Origin: Cristatella mucedo
Taxonomy: Eukaryota > Bryozoa > Phylactolaemata > Cristatellidae
Direction of reading: 5' to 3'
DNA length: 64,000 bases
Assembly: GCA_009760855.2 (NCBI GenBank)
Contig: WPIO01000056.1
Span: 1,244,501 to 1,308,500 of the forward strand
Every line of letters begins with the position of its first letter. The stretch's first letter is position 1. This document shows positions 1-26,360 of this stretch, piece after piece. Position numbers and translations under genes: made by a program. The notes below the pieces were generated by a model that ran no database searches, was not told where the DNA came from, and saw only the letters and a list, made by a program, of their open reading frames with translations.

Positions 1-52
<52 letters not shown>
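1..52. repeat. (GA)n microsatellite at left window edge
   Basis: An uninterrupted GA run fills the first 50 or so bases and probably continues leftward. The following GACAGAC-rich flank matches the flank of the (GA)n tract at 39522-39728, so this marks the start of copy A. Confidence 0.98.
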
Positions 53-55
<3 letters not shown>

Positions 56-89
56 CAGACATACAGACAGACAGATAGGCAGATTATTA

Positions 90-2190
90 ATATACAGACG
101 ATCGTATTATGGATAAGCAACTCCATGGTTTTCAGTGAGCGGACATTTAAAAGACGGAATTCAATAAGCCGACCCACGCTTGCATACGGCCGTTTGGGAG
201 GAGTGGGGCAGTGATGAGTCACTCGCCGGTTTGTCTTTCCGTTTCCATGTCCTTCTGTCTTGGATTCTTTCTTGTTGTTTATTATCTCCCCGTGGCTGTC
301 TCTGTCAGCTATTCTTTAGTCATACTAATTTTCTAGGCGATAGCTTCAGTATAATCGTTTCGCAAAGTGATTGCGAGCCTACTATAAGCGAGTTGACATC
401 AGTTTCTGAGATCAGGGAACATTTCTAATTGAAGAGCTAGTTAATAGCATGACAATCTTAATTAATACCGCCAGCAGAACTACTCAGACTAGCTGAGTGC
501 GTAGCTCTACGCTCAGCTTTAACTTATCAGGACGATAAGCGTCTATTGTGCTTGCATTTGTGCATTTGCATTAACAACGATTCGGCCTTTTGTAAAAAGC
601 CGCAAACCATAGGCAAAAGAAACCGTGCAGAATATAGCCTCTCTCATCCAGACCACGCTTAGCTTAGCTAGCCTTGCCGAGGGATAGCAACCGCCGTGTA
701 CCAATACCTCTACGAATCATTGCAGACATTTGGACAATCCTTTACAAGATGGAATGTGTGCCGCCAATCAGACCTTTCGCAAGACGTCTACGCGCCGTAT
801 GGAAGGCGTGTCTGCGGAAGTGCTTGGAATGTGCACCGATCAGTCGCAGCCGCAGACTCACAATCAGCCGGAGGAAATGCGTTTGCAAGTGTAATTAATT
901 AGCCTTACCAGGCAACAGCTTGTCGAGTCAGCCGTCGAAATAACGTCAATTTCTACGACAAATCCTTTCTTTACAGTGTCAGTAACGCCGAATAATGCTC
1001 TTCAAAGACGAGGAAGTGGGAGACCGGATTGTCAGCCCGATCGATATAAATGGCCGCCGGGTTGTATTTGAGCCCCCTTCTCATTAATTTAGCTAGTCTC
1101 TGCCTCCAGCTACCGCTTCCGCCATGCGCAACCGCGGACACTCCCCGTGAGCTTCATTCAAATGTTAAGACCGTGGCTACCTGAGCCTTGAATGGTTATT
1201 TCAATGCTTGATTGGACTGATTTACCGCCTCTTCCTCGCGTTTCAAAAGTAGCGGCACCTGACTTAAGGTCCTTCTTCAATGACTACTCTACGTAAACGG
1301 AGCTCGTTAAGTTGGAGAGAAATCACAACGGACGAGGCTGCTGCTTTTGGAAAGCCCAGCTGCGAATTTAGTGATTATTCTGCCTAGTTGATGCAAAAAA
1401 GCTTCATTTCACCAAAACGCAATTAATTAGAAAACATGTGATAAAAGAAAAAAAGAACAGAATAAAGATAAAAAAGGATATCTTTCTCTTTTATCTTTTC
1501 TGAATGATTAAAGGAATAGTTACAGTTCGGTAAATTGAATGCATCAACTAAAATTAAGCAGTTAATTGCATTTTCTTTTCGTTAGCATGAAATTTCTTTT
1601 GAAGAGTAAGTTCAGTCCACTCACTGTAGCAGCCGCATGTGCGGTAAGAGATGTCGGACGACCGTTATTCGTATTCGATCCGACCCTTGCAAGTTAGTAG
1701 ACGGAATGCCGAATATCTATTTTGCTCACTATTGGGCCCCGAAGTAAGCAAGCAGAGACCGTTCGGTGCAGCCATAGTTATAACCGAACAAGGTAGTACT
1801 CTGCAGTAAGATAACTGCTCGCGTTATGACTATAGCTTGCCAGAGGCGCAAGCCGCGGCTTCACAGTCGCCCCATGCCTTGCCCACAGCATTACTTGTCA
1901 TTCTGGAAGGGCTGTGCGAAACGTTTGTGTCGGTGAATTGCTGAAGGATTGCTTGACAAATTTAAGTTAGCCGAACTCCAAAGCGAACCGCAGTCGAGAG
2001 TGCACAAAGAAACTTCCGCTACCGCACCAAATAACTCAGGGGTAACTAACTTATTTCCGCACCTCAAAGTCGGTCATCGCTGGTCAGCACATTTTGCACT
2101 CATACATACTACTCTGGTCAAGAGCCACACTCGCAAATATTCTACTATAATTTTCTTGGGTGAGAGTTCTTCAGAATGTTGACTGTATTT
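90..2190. other. Upstream flank of copy A, no gene recognised
   Basis: This region aligns with copy B 39780-42220 across most of its length. Short open frames occur on both strands, but they carry frame-breaking differences between copies and resemble no family I know. It holds no recognised gene. Copy B has an extra LINE-derived insert of about 400 bases matching the point near 1290. Confidence 0.6.
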
Positions 2191-2330
2191 TGTTTGTTTT
2201 TCAAGCATGATTTTACTTACTATTCTATTGCGTATCACTTTGCAGCAAATGTAAAGCGCCTAGAAAGAGATTAAGTTCTCTGAGGGCGCTTTATCAAGTG
2301 CAATATTATTATTATTATTATTATTAAGTG
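2190..2330 (+). mobile_element. CR1-like LINE, 3' end fragment
   Basis: This is the typical 3' untranslated end of the window's main LINE family: a TTTTTCAAGCATGATTTTAC block, then a hairpin made from AAAGCGCC and GGCGCTTT around a TTAAGTTCTC core, then CAAGTGCA and a (TTA)n tail at 2308-2330. It matches the reverse complement of the 3' end of the large LINE at 3917-5933. It is severely 5'-truncated. Confidence 0.85.
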
Positions 2331-2660
2331 ATCACTTCCGGGTGGTGGCGGTGGTGTTCGATTCAACGGAAGAAAGATTACCCAACCGTGAGTTAGTGCG
2401 AGATTGATTCTAAGGAATGTCACGAATGGCGTGTTAAACTTAAAGGCTAAAAATGCGTGCCGTGCTCACTGCCACTCACTTTGTTGGGATGCGCACGATG
2501 CAAACATATTCCGTTTTTACCGGACACCCAGAACTTCATTCATATGAAAAAATCAATATCTGTCTTTCAGCTGACGTGGTAGATCCGTCGCCTAAGCGGT
2601 TGGATGGTCAGGAGCCGCTACTGTGCGTTCGCAGCAGCAGTAGTGCGGCGTGGCGGGTGC
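2330..2660 (+). repeat. Dispersed low-copy repeat (partner at 32200-32570)
   Basis: An unclassified repeat shared with 32200-32570. Matching landmarks in order are the GTGGTGGTG start, ACC..GAGTTAGTGC, GATTGATxC, a GTTxACTTxAAAGG block, GTGCTCACTGCC and TGGTAGATCCG. I estimate 60-70% identity by eye. It has no coding content I recognise and no visible terminal repeats. It is absent at the matching place in copy B. Confidence 0.55.
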
Positions 2661-3910
2661 CACGTGCTGAACGTCTGTGGAAACTCCGAGCCTTTACCCT
2701 ATGCTTACTATGAGCTAAAGCTTGAACTTCGTGCCAAGTGCGCCGCGGGGGCGTTCGGTTCAAGAGGTTAGCCTACCCTCGATATCGAGGGGCGTGGCGC
2801 ACCTTCGCGTCATTCGAAATCCGCTGGGAAAGCTCGTCAGAGCCCTGATAAAAGCTTGCTATTTTAGCATGCTCTGTCATTCTAACTGTTCCATTTAGCA
2901 ATCTGGATGCGAAGAGCCTCTTCGTCCTGAAGCCATTTCTTTCTACCCTCTAAAAAGAGCTTCGTAAGCATATTTGAAAGCCTGACGCTGCACCCAATCA
3001 TGCTCGGCAGATTCATGCAGTCTTGCCTACCGAAGAACTTAATTTTTATTAACTCTAAAAATATTAAGGCCAACTTAAAACCATAGATCCTTTGGAAGCC
3101 GACGCCGCATGCACTCGTGGAACGCACTGCTCCGGCAGCCTTTCTAGCCGTTGCTAGCCAACCAGAAGAGGTGGTTGTCTTCCACTTACGAAGCATATCA
3201 AATCTGTGCACACTCACAAAGCCGCAAGCGTCGGTCGCTCTTGACGCCCGCTGGCCCTTTGCGGCTTTCAAGGGAAGACGAAAAGGTCACTAAATATTGC
3301 TCGCTTGGCCACCTCACTGGGGTACAGAGCTAGCGCACGAGTGAACGACGCGGCCGGCCTTCAATAGCGACGTCCTTAGGCGAGTTGCTTTAGTAGCAGC
3401 CGCACAGCAGTTGCTGTCTACATGAAAAAAGTGAATTTTCCGGCAAATCGATAAGCGAAGGCCGTTAGAGGCCTTGGCCCCCTTAAACAAAGACACCGAC
3501 GCGGAGCTGCAATGAAGCTGGCAAAAACATCCTCTCGGCTTATTCCACGTCCCTGCCAGCGCGCTCGGGCCGCACGGCCAAGCTGCGCCTCAAAGGACAC
3601 CTCCCGCATTAGAGGACGCCTCCAGCGGGGGAGGGGGCCTTCGTCAGCCTCTGTAACGTAAGAATGCCGTAACTGCTTGTAAAAAATATGGCGACCTTGC
3701 CATATCGCATGACCTCTCACCGACCTGTCTGCACCTCCCAAGCATTAAGCAGCGTATCGACTGCAGGGTGCTATCAGTTACTTGTAGGTTCCTTATGAAC
3801 ACACTCGGTACTCGTAATGCCGTTCATTCTCTGGTTCAAAGCCTGCCTATTGGAACTACTCCCTTAGCAGGCGAAGAATCGTGCAACCCGCTGGTCTGAC
3901 TCGAATCGTT
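2660..3910. other. Copy A-specific sequence, no gene recognised
   Basis: This lies in the part of copy A that copy B replaces with another LINE fragment. Open frames of up to 129 codons on the minus strand (2882-3271, 3418-3741) have no recognisable motifs or second copy, so I do not call them genes. It is probably old inserted or rearranged DNA. Confidence 0.5.
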
Positions 3911-3916
3911 TAACCA

Positions 3917-5933
3917 TAATAATAATAATGATAATAATAATAATTCACTTGATAAAGCGCCCTCAGAGAACTTAATCTCTCTCTAGGCGCTTTGCATTTG
4001 CTGTAAAGTGAAATGCAATTGAATGGTAAGTAAAATCATGCTTGAAAAACAAACGAAATGAATAACATGGTTAGGGGTGACATGCACAGGGTCAGCATGC
4101 AAATGTGGTTAATGGCAGCATGCACAGTGTCAGCACGCACAAGCACATCAAGGACGAATCACAGGGACCCACTAAATGCTGCCCTAAATAGGTGTGTTTT
4201 TAGGTTCCTTTTAAATGTGGTCAGGTCAGGGGATGTTCTGACGCAGATCGGGAGGGAGTTCCCGGCTTTGGGAGCATATGAACTAAATGCACGGTCTCCA
4301 AAGAATTTAAGGTTTGTATGAGGTATTTCTAGACTGTTGGATTCCGAAAAGCGGGTGGTACGATGCTTGGCCTGATGGGGGAGTATATCTGACAGATAGG
4401 CTGGAGCCATAGAATGAAGGGACCTAAAAGTGAGCGACAAAACCTTGAAGTCAATCCGTTGCTTGACTGGTAGCCAGTGCAGGTCGGCGAGAAGTGGAGT
4501 AATGTGGCAACTGCGACGCTCACGGCAGACAAGCTTAGCTGCAGAGTTTTGCACCAGCTGCAATCGCCTGATCGCACATGCTGGTAGGCCAGTAAGCAGT
4601 GAGTTGCAGAAGTCGAGACAGGATGTCACGAATGCATGGACCAACTTAGACGTGGTATCCTTATCTAAACAAGCCCGAATTTTAGCAATGTTATGAAGCT
4701 GAAAATAGGCGGATTTGACTGTGGAGCTGATATGGTCGTCTAACGAGAGGTCGCTTTGGAATATGACACCTAGATTTCGAGCTGATTCAACTGGAGATAT
4801 GCTGGCAGAGCCAATTTTGAGAGTCAGCCTTTCCAATCTCTGGATCACACTGGGTTTGCCCATAACTAGTAAGTTAGTTTTATCATCGTTAAGTTTTAGA
4901 AAATTTGCTGCCATCCATGTGCGGATGTCATCAATGCATGCAGCTAGTGAGTTTAGAGAATTTGAGGTGCTCGAAGGCTGGGAGGGATCAAAGCAAAGGT
5001 ACAATTGAGTGTCATCTGCATAGAAGTGAAAGCCTAGATTGTGCTTGGCAATCACATCAGCAAGAGGCAGAGTATAAACCATGAAAAGAACCGGATCTAG
5101 CACTGAGCCCTGAGGTACTCCATATTTCAGAGGTACTTCAGATGATCTTTGTCCATTCACGTCAATACTCTGGAGCCTCCCATTGAGATAGGACCTGAAC
5201 CACTGCAGAGCAGTGCCAGTGATGCCCAGGCGAGATGAGAGGCGCTCTTGAAGAACTTTGTGATCGATGGTATCAAAAGCTGCCGAAAGATCAAGCAAAA
5301 CAAGCAGAGACACTCTACCCATGTCTGCATGCCTAAGTAGGTCGTTGTATACCCGAAGCAATGCTGACTCTGTGGAGTGATTAGCTCTAAAGCCAGACTG
5401 GAACTTACTAGCAAGGTGTGAGGTTTCGATATACGAGTTCAGCTCGTCCGCCACGACCCGTTCGAGTGTCTTTGATAGGAATGGTAGAAGGGAAACTGGG
5501 CGGTAGTTGCTCAAGTTCTCTTGGTCAAGTGTAGCTTTCTTGAGAAGTGGCCTGACTACAGCTTTTTTGAAAGGTGCTGGGACATGACCTGAGGCTAATG
5601 ACATAATAATTATGTTGGTTATGCATGGCAGCAGCAGATCAATGCAACGTAGGAGCAGGACAGTGGGAAGAGGGTCCAGAGGACTTGCTGTCTTCTTTGA
5701 TTGAGATACGAACTTCAGGACTAGATCACTAGTGACCTGCTTAAATGCAGACATTGAGGTGCAGCCAGGAACCGAGGAACAGCATTCTAGTGGGGAGGTT
5801 GTCATCGCAGGGATAGATTCCCTGATCTTGTCGTTCTTCTGCACAAAGAATCAAGAGAAGCGATCGGCTAGATCATCATTAGGATCATCAGGTAAGGAGC
5901 TAATCTGGGAACGGTTGAGGAGATGGTTACCAT
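3917..5933 (-). mobile_element. CR1-like LINE retrotransposon, 5'-truncated, about 2.0 kb
   Basis: This is the longest and best-preserved LINE here. Read on the minus strand it has the end of the second open frame (reverse transcriptase and C-terminal part), a 3' untranslated region of about 240 bases and a (TTA)n-type tail at 3917-3945. The endonuclease domain is missing, as expected after 5' truncation. Short fragments of the same family at 44684-44966, 58498-59155, 29185-29720 and 30725-31055 show close similarity, so the family was active recently. An in-frame TGA lies just upstream of the first ATG of the open frame (near 5850), so this copy is probably dead. No clear target-site duplication is seen. 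Confidence 0.92.
4159..5844 (-). CDS. LINE reverse transcriptase, partial ORF2 (561 aa)
   Basis: This encodes the reverse transcriptase that copies LINE RNA into a nicked chromosomal target. Visible motifs in order are NYRPVSLLP (about residues 113-121), LDLSAAFDTIDH with the first catalytic aspartate (184-195), GVPQGSVLDP (242-251), the YADD catalytic box (275-278) and LKLNDDKT (316-323). The C-terminal third holds the conserved LHWLPVKQRIDFK and FGDRAFSSYAPKA blocks common to CR1/L2-type elements. The usual SVLGP glycine is replaced by aspartate. The frame is open throughout but lacks the N-terminal endonuclease, so it is a transposon remnant, not a host gene. Assignment to the CR1/L2 group rests on motif style; the exact clade is inferred. 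Confidence 0.9.
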   Translation of the reverse strand: MQKNDKIRESIPAMTTSPLECCSSVPGCTSMSAFKQVTSDLVLKFVSQSKKTASPLDPLPTVLLLRCIDLLLPCITNIIIMSLASGHVPAPFKKAVVRPLLKKATLDQENLSNYRPVSLLPFLSKTLERVVADELNSYIETSHLASKFQSGFRANHSTESALLRVYNDLLRHADMGRVSLLVLLDLSAAFDTIDHKVLQERLSSRLGITGTALQWFRSYLNGRLQSIDVNGQRSSEVPLKYGVPQGSVLDPVLFMVYTLPLADVIAKHNLGFHFYADDTQLYLCFDPSQPSSTSNSLNSLAACIDDIRTWMAANFLKLNDDKTNLLVMGKPSVIQRLERLTLKIGSASISPVESARNLGVIFQSDLSLDDHISSTVKSAYFQLHNIAKIRACLDKDTTSKLVHAFVTSCLDFCNSLLTGLPACAIRRLQLVQNSAAKLVCRERRSCHITPLLADLHWLPVKQRIDFKVLSLTFRSLHSMAPAYLSDILPHQAKHRTTRFSESNSLEIPHTNLKFFGDRAFSSYAPKAGNSLPICVRTSPDLTTFKRNLKTHLFRAAFSGSL

Positions 5934-6272
5934 ACCTCGTACTAAGCTCAAACCGTTAGAGACCGTGCCGTTAGTTCGTATGCTCCCAAAGCCTGGAACT
6001 CACTACCAATGCATGTCCCGACATCCCCTGACATGATGAAATTTAAAAAGAAGCTTATAACCGAACAGTTTATTACAGGCTTTGGAGGGTATTTGCGATT
6101 CGTTCTTCGTTTATATGTAGCCGCGTACACTCTCCCTGCTGCTTGCCTCTGTAACCACCAATTTTTTGGTAATGGCTTCTATACAGCACATGTAAAGTTC
6201 CTAGAAAAAAATTCAGTTCTCTGATGGCGTTATGCAAATGCATTACTATTACAGTCATTATTACTAACCAGC
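5934..6272 (+). mobile_element. CR1-like LINE, 3' fragment shared by both copies
   Basis: This starts inside the LINE C-terminal coding block (the GDRAFSSYAPKAWNSLP region) and runs through the 3' untranslated end to a weak hairpin and an AT-rich tail. It aligns with 43201-43540 in copy B, so it predates the duplication. It abuts an opposite-strand LINE in both copies, but from a different LINE family in each. Confidence 0.8.
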
Positions 6273-6279
6273 AGACTCG

Positions 6280-7680
6280 GACTCTCCGCGTCGAAGTAAG
6301 CCAGAGACCAAAGAGTTCTGTAGTCGCTCTAAGAAAGAACGGCAGGCGGCCCATTTTAGAAGAGCCTGCATCTCCGCATTGAAACCACGCGTCACCCCGT
6401 AGCCTCTTTCGACAAAGCTATGAAGAACCGTCTCGTAAATTTACTTGGAGAGAGCGGACCGCCGCCTCCCTCCAGCAGCACACGTTTTGGACCAGGCCTC
6501 TTCGGACCAGTCCGAAAAAAGGAAAGACGTCTTTATCAACGGTAAACTAATTAATTTAAGTAATTAATATGTCTAAGTTTGATAGTCTCCAACAGGAATA
6601 TGTACATCGAAAGAGCGCGACTACGTCGCGCCGCTCTTGCCGTCAATTCAATCCATTCAAAAAGAAAACCCTCGGCCTGCCGGCACCCAGCCCCGCCCCG
6701 CCCCGTCGGACGGCCAGACCCTCCCGGCCCTGTGCCGCCACTCCACCGCACAGCCAACCCCCTCGGCGAAGGCACCTTAAAGCTAGCTGCTCGCCGAAGC
6801 GAAGGCGCGCGCCCCCCGAATAACGTCACTAAGCAGCTCCCTGAGTGTGTAGGAGCCTTTCTCTTTCGCTCGGATAGCCGTCAGGACGAGGCTACCGAAC
6901 ATCCGGGCGAAATTTCGATGGGGCGTTCTTGGCGGTACGCCGCCTCCCGGTTGCTTTCCTTGAGTGACGAAGCCTGAGCGGCGATCCCTGCCGGCCGTGC
7001 CGGCTTATGGCGCCGGAGTTTGTCCATTTGCCATATCCTGATAGCGAGTAGCAGTGCAGTTAGTTTTTCTTAGGCTATGAACATTAAACAAGACATAAGG
7101 ACTATGATAACCTGCGATTTGACAGATTTTACGCGAACGAGACCGCCCAAATAAAGTCTAATAGCTCGTAGAGTGTTGCAAAAAACTGCATCCTTTTCTT
7201 GAAGAAATCGAAATGACTCGGCAGATTCGCTCAGAAAATACCGTAATCAAACTAAGACCAAAGTCTTGCCTTTCAGTCGTGCAGCAGGCTTCTTTCAATA
7301 GCACACCGGACAGAACCTCGTTGACCGAGCACGATTGACCGATAGGTCACAGGTTACAGGTCACAGGTCACAAATAGAACCCAGCAGTCGGAGGTGCTAA
7401 TATTCCTAAAAAAAGACCGTGTCTTTGAGGGGCTCTTGGGTCATGGCAACGCTTCGCATGTATACAGTAGGCTGCTAGATGTAATCATGACACGAAGCGT
7501 GGTGGCCGATTTAGCAACTCAATGACTCGCGGTATCAACCATGCTGGGCATTACATGACCGTTCGAAAATCCGGTCTAATGAACATTAGTTCTTGCACGC
7601 AGCTGAAGGCGTCACTCTGTTGCACTAACCGTTAGATCTGTTGGCTGGGAAACTGAGGGAACTAATCTGACAGGGTCCGT
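6280..7680. other. Opsin A distal upstream region
   Basis: It aligns with 43550-45250 in copy B. A GC-rich stretch at about 6610-6810 has open frames on both strands that do not stay in frame in copy B, so they are not genes. The GGTCACAGGTCACAGGTCACA run at 7345-7370 is a short tandem repeat of the heptamer GGTCACA. Copy B carries a LINE fragment (44684-44966) whose empty site here is near 7395-7405. No gene is recognised. Confidence 0.55.
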
Positions 7681-7683
7681 ATA

Positions 7684-7862
7684 TTGTTATTTCTCCCTGC
7701 ATCTCTGTTCCATTTCTGCCTAATTCTCTTTCCCTCTCCCTCTCTTTCTTGGTTTACCTGTCTCTCTACCTATACCTCTCTCCCTACCCCTCTTTCTGTT
7801 TCTCTTTCCCTCTCAGTCTCTTTCGTTCTCCCTTCTTCATCTCTCTCGCTCCCTCTCCCACC
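7684..7862. repeat. Polypyrimidine (CT-rich) tract
   Basis: An impure CTCTCT/CCCTCTT tract about 90-270 bases upstream of the conserved promoter block. It is also present at 45254-45421. The long open frames across it arise from low complexity. Confidence 0.85.
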
Positions 7863-7950
7863 TATCAATCTAAACATTATGTATCTATTCTCTTGCGCTC
7901 TACGCGGCCTACTAATCAACAAATCCACTCTTTTATCCATTCGATACTCT

Positions 7951-8307
7951 GCAAGCACTATAGGTGTAGATAAAGCAGCCCAATTGTTCTACTTGATTAG
8001 TTGCCTCGCGGCTTCTTTTTTTCAAGCTCCTCTGTCTTATCATCTTCGCTCATGCCTCGCCGCTTACGATTTGCGTGTGCATGTAAAAGCCAAAGGCTTG
8101 CCTGTTTCGCCGTAGCATCGGTCTGTTGTCACGTACTCACAATCTCTAACGAGCTCGTGCACTAATTACTATACTTGAGGGCGAATGATTTATCGAACGC
8201 AGTGACAAAGAAGCAACAAAATAAGGGCCCGACTGCATGAGCACTGCGAAAATTGTTGTGAGTTTGTTCGAGTCAGAGCTGCATTTACTACGAGCGCCTT
8301 CGGAATT
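7951..8307 (+). promoter_or_regulatory. Opsin A proximal promoter and 5' leader (conserved block)
   Basis: The 360 bases before the opsin A start codon match 45513-45867 with only a handful of differences; roughly the first 260 show one or two. Sequence just upstream is clearly less alike. Homeodomain-type sites are visible: TTGATTAG near 7995-8003 (an Otx/Crx-like GATTA core) and a TAATTA palindrome near 8163. No obvious TATA box is seen. The start codon has A at -3 and G at +4. That this is the promoter is inferred from position and conservation; no transcript start is visible. Confidence 0.6.
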
Positions 8308-24097
<15,790 letters not shown>

Positions 24098-24099
24098 AT

Positions 24100-25430
24100 G
24101 CACGACCAAGCGAGTCAGCACCACCCAGCAGATGGGCGTCCCTCAAAGCAGCCAGGGCGTAACCGTAGGCTAATTGGGGTCACACAGGATCACTCTCTGC
24201 CCACCGCTAGGCATGTTAGCAGACTTGAAGGCTGGATTAGACATTAAACCTCGTGTGCAAATCTATCTCCATCTTTCTCTCCGACTTAATCTTTGCTACC
24301 GATAACTGACGGCTAAACGATGGATAGTGAGTACGGTTTTAGAACATCAATTCCGGTATCTATCTTACACTTCTCTCTTTCTCTCAGAGGAATGATAGTA
24401 TGTGATGTAATTGTTGTGAAGCGAGCTTCATTAGAAAACTGCAAATGATATTGCATGCATCCAAGCAGAGCAAAACAAAGCCTGCTATACTATTGTGAAT
24501 TCATAACTTCAAATACCGTTGCTATTCTATTATTTTTAGTGAATAAAGTACCAGTAACATTATTCGCCATGCTGAGAGCGTGCTGGTATTTCTTAATGAC
24601 CGAAGTGAGGTAGCATTGGACTATTAAAAATTCATGTTCTGTAAAAAGTACACGCATGTAAACTATACAGGAATTTGCTGTGCTGTAGTGTCACCTGACA
24701 TCCATAGTGTTTTGTTCTACGGTCCGCTACTACATAATCAGTAACTAGCCCGTCTGTAAGTCACAAAGGTTCTTTAATGGCTCTGGACTCATACATTAAT
24801 CAAGACGAAGATTTAGTTATAAAAATGAGCCTCGTTTCAGATATATGCCTGTTGAGCTCATTGTGGAAATCGCTTTGAGATATGCGATACCTAACTAGCC
24901 AAATTTTTATTGCTCAAGCTTAAAGCCTACAGGTACGTACAACGTACATACCTGTACGAATACAATATATAATGAGCCGCATATTTACTGGAAGTTATAA
25001 GCAAGGTTTGGCATAACATGACGACCTCAGAGTGAGTAGGTTCTTTTTCGATCAGGTTTTCTTAATTTTCTGTCTCACCACCCCGATTGAGTTGGAGGTA
25101 CCTGGCAGCCCAGTTTGCACCTCGAGATTTTCCGTTGACCAATGAACCACTGAATTTAGTCACTGGAATCGTCAAACGACCCACGAGGGTCGTAAAACGT
25201 CCCAACCGTAAAACGACCCATGCTCACTAGTCGCTCTTCATTCTTGAGCTACCTCAACGTTTAGGTAAATTTCACGAAGTGCTGCAGGGTACTGCACTGC
25301 TGTAGTTGTCTTACAACTGCACTCTATCAAGCAGTTAAGATCAGACGTTAAATTTTGAAATCTTGTAGATAAAGCTCTAAGATATTCAAATAGCAAATAC
25401 TAATACAGGCTGAGAACTTTGAAATAATTA
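24100..25430. other. Probable opsin A 3' UTR and intergenic DNA
   Basis: AT-rich unique sequence with only short open frames. A small cluster of AAACGACCCA-like motifs lies at 25170-25225. No gene is recognised. Confidence 0.5.
24542..24547 (+). terminator. Candidate poly(A) signal of opsin A
   Basis: An AATAAA hexamer about 445 bases after the predicted stop. Such hexamers are common by chance in AT-rich DNA, so this is weak support. Confidence 0.3.
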
Positions 25431-25450
25431 CATTGTATAATAAAGGGGGT

Positions 25451-25530
25451 TATACGCACACACACACACACACACACAAACACACGCAAGCACGCACGCA
25501 GGCACTCAGGCACGCACGCACACACACACT

Positions 25531-25607
<77 letters not shown>

Positions 25608-25608
25608 T
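25451..25608. repeat. Compound (CA)n-(TA)n microsatellite
   Basis: CACACA with CACGCACG interruptions, turning into TATATA at 25588-25608. Confidence 0.97.
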
Positions 25609-25899
25609 AAGCTGAAGAGACGACATAGCCAAAAAGATATGAACCAGCGACTGTGAGAGTCATACCAGCACATCCATTTGACAGCTAAGGAGCTAAGAAA
25701 GGCTTGAGCGATCATACAAATATTGCCAATTCGGTAGAGGGAGCAGAGTTTTCGTCTGGTAAGGCCTCTATAACAACTAAATGTGCCGATAATAACCTCT
25801 TTCTTAAACAGCTTTCTTGTCAATACGATACCAAAAGATCCGTTTACATTTCTAGCAGATTGTATTTGATTTGTTTTTCAGCAACTTTGAACTTCTTTG

Positions 25900-26360
25900 T
25901 CAGAAATGCAGTTATATTTCTGGAACTTAATGACGATAAAACCAAACTACCTTTCGTATGCAAGCCGATAGTTACTCCGAAACTTGAGAGCCAAACTCTC
26001 AAATAAGCTTGTCCAGCCAGCAAATCTGTTGTAACCTTCGCACAAAGCCACGGTGAAGAGTTGCAAAAAATGAGCCTTCATTACATGACCGTATCAGCAT
26101 TACTGCCAAGCCTACCTACTCTCATCAGCTTCAAATTGCAAAATACGGGTTATTCTAGGTAAGAGTACCACAGCCAATCGGCCCCTTCATTTGCATCATC
26201 TCTTTAGACTTCTGTAATACACAGTGTGGTCTTTCAACCTGTGCAATAATATATAATATAATAACAATCTCTACAATCAATGCAAATCCTTGCTTCTAGG
26301 ATTGTCGTTCGTAAGCGTGGCAGCTTCTGCAGTTCACTTAGCCACCACTTCTCGCCGACC
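25900..26360 (+). mobile_element. Degraded CR1-like LINE fragment
   Basis: It starts with a readable FLELNDDKTKLPFVCKP block (matching FLKLNDDKTNLLVMGKP of the main LINE) and continues through worn versions of the FVTSCLDFCNSL and CAI blocks near 26190-26255, then CCACTTCTCGCCGACCTG near 26344. Confidence 0.75.

Noticed and set aside
674-898. 74-codon frame with a conserved RKCLEC..LTISRRKC segment also seen at 40480-40600
   Set aside because: Part of the frame matches in copy B, but the start and surrounding frame do not, and the DNA similarity is what the duplication alone would give.
2882-3741. Minus-strand frames of 107-129 codons
   Set aside because: No motif, no counterpart in copy B and located in a rearranged segment.
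6579-6977. 132-codon Pro/Arg-rich frame and overlapping frames
   Set aside because: GC-rich low-complexity sequence; frames shift between copies A and B.
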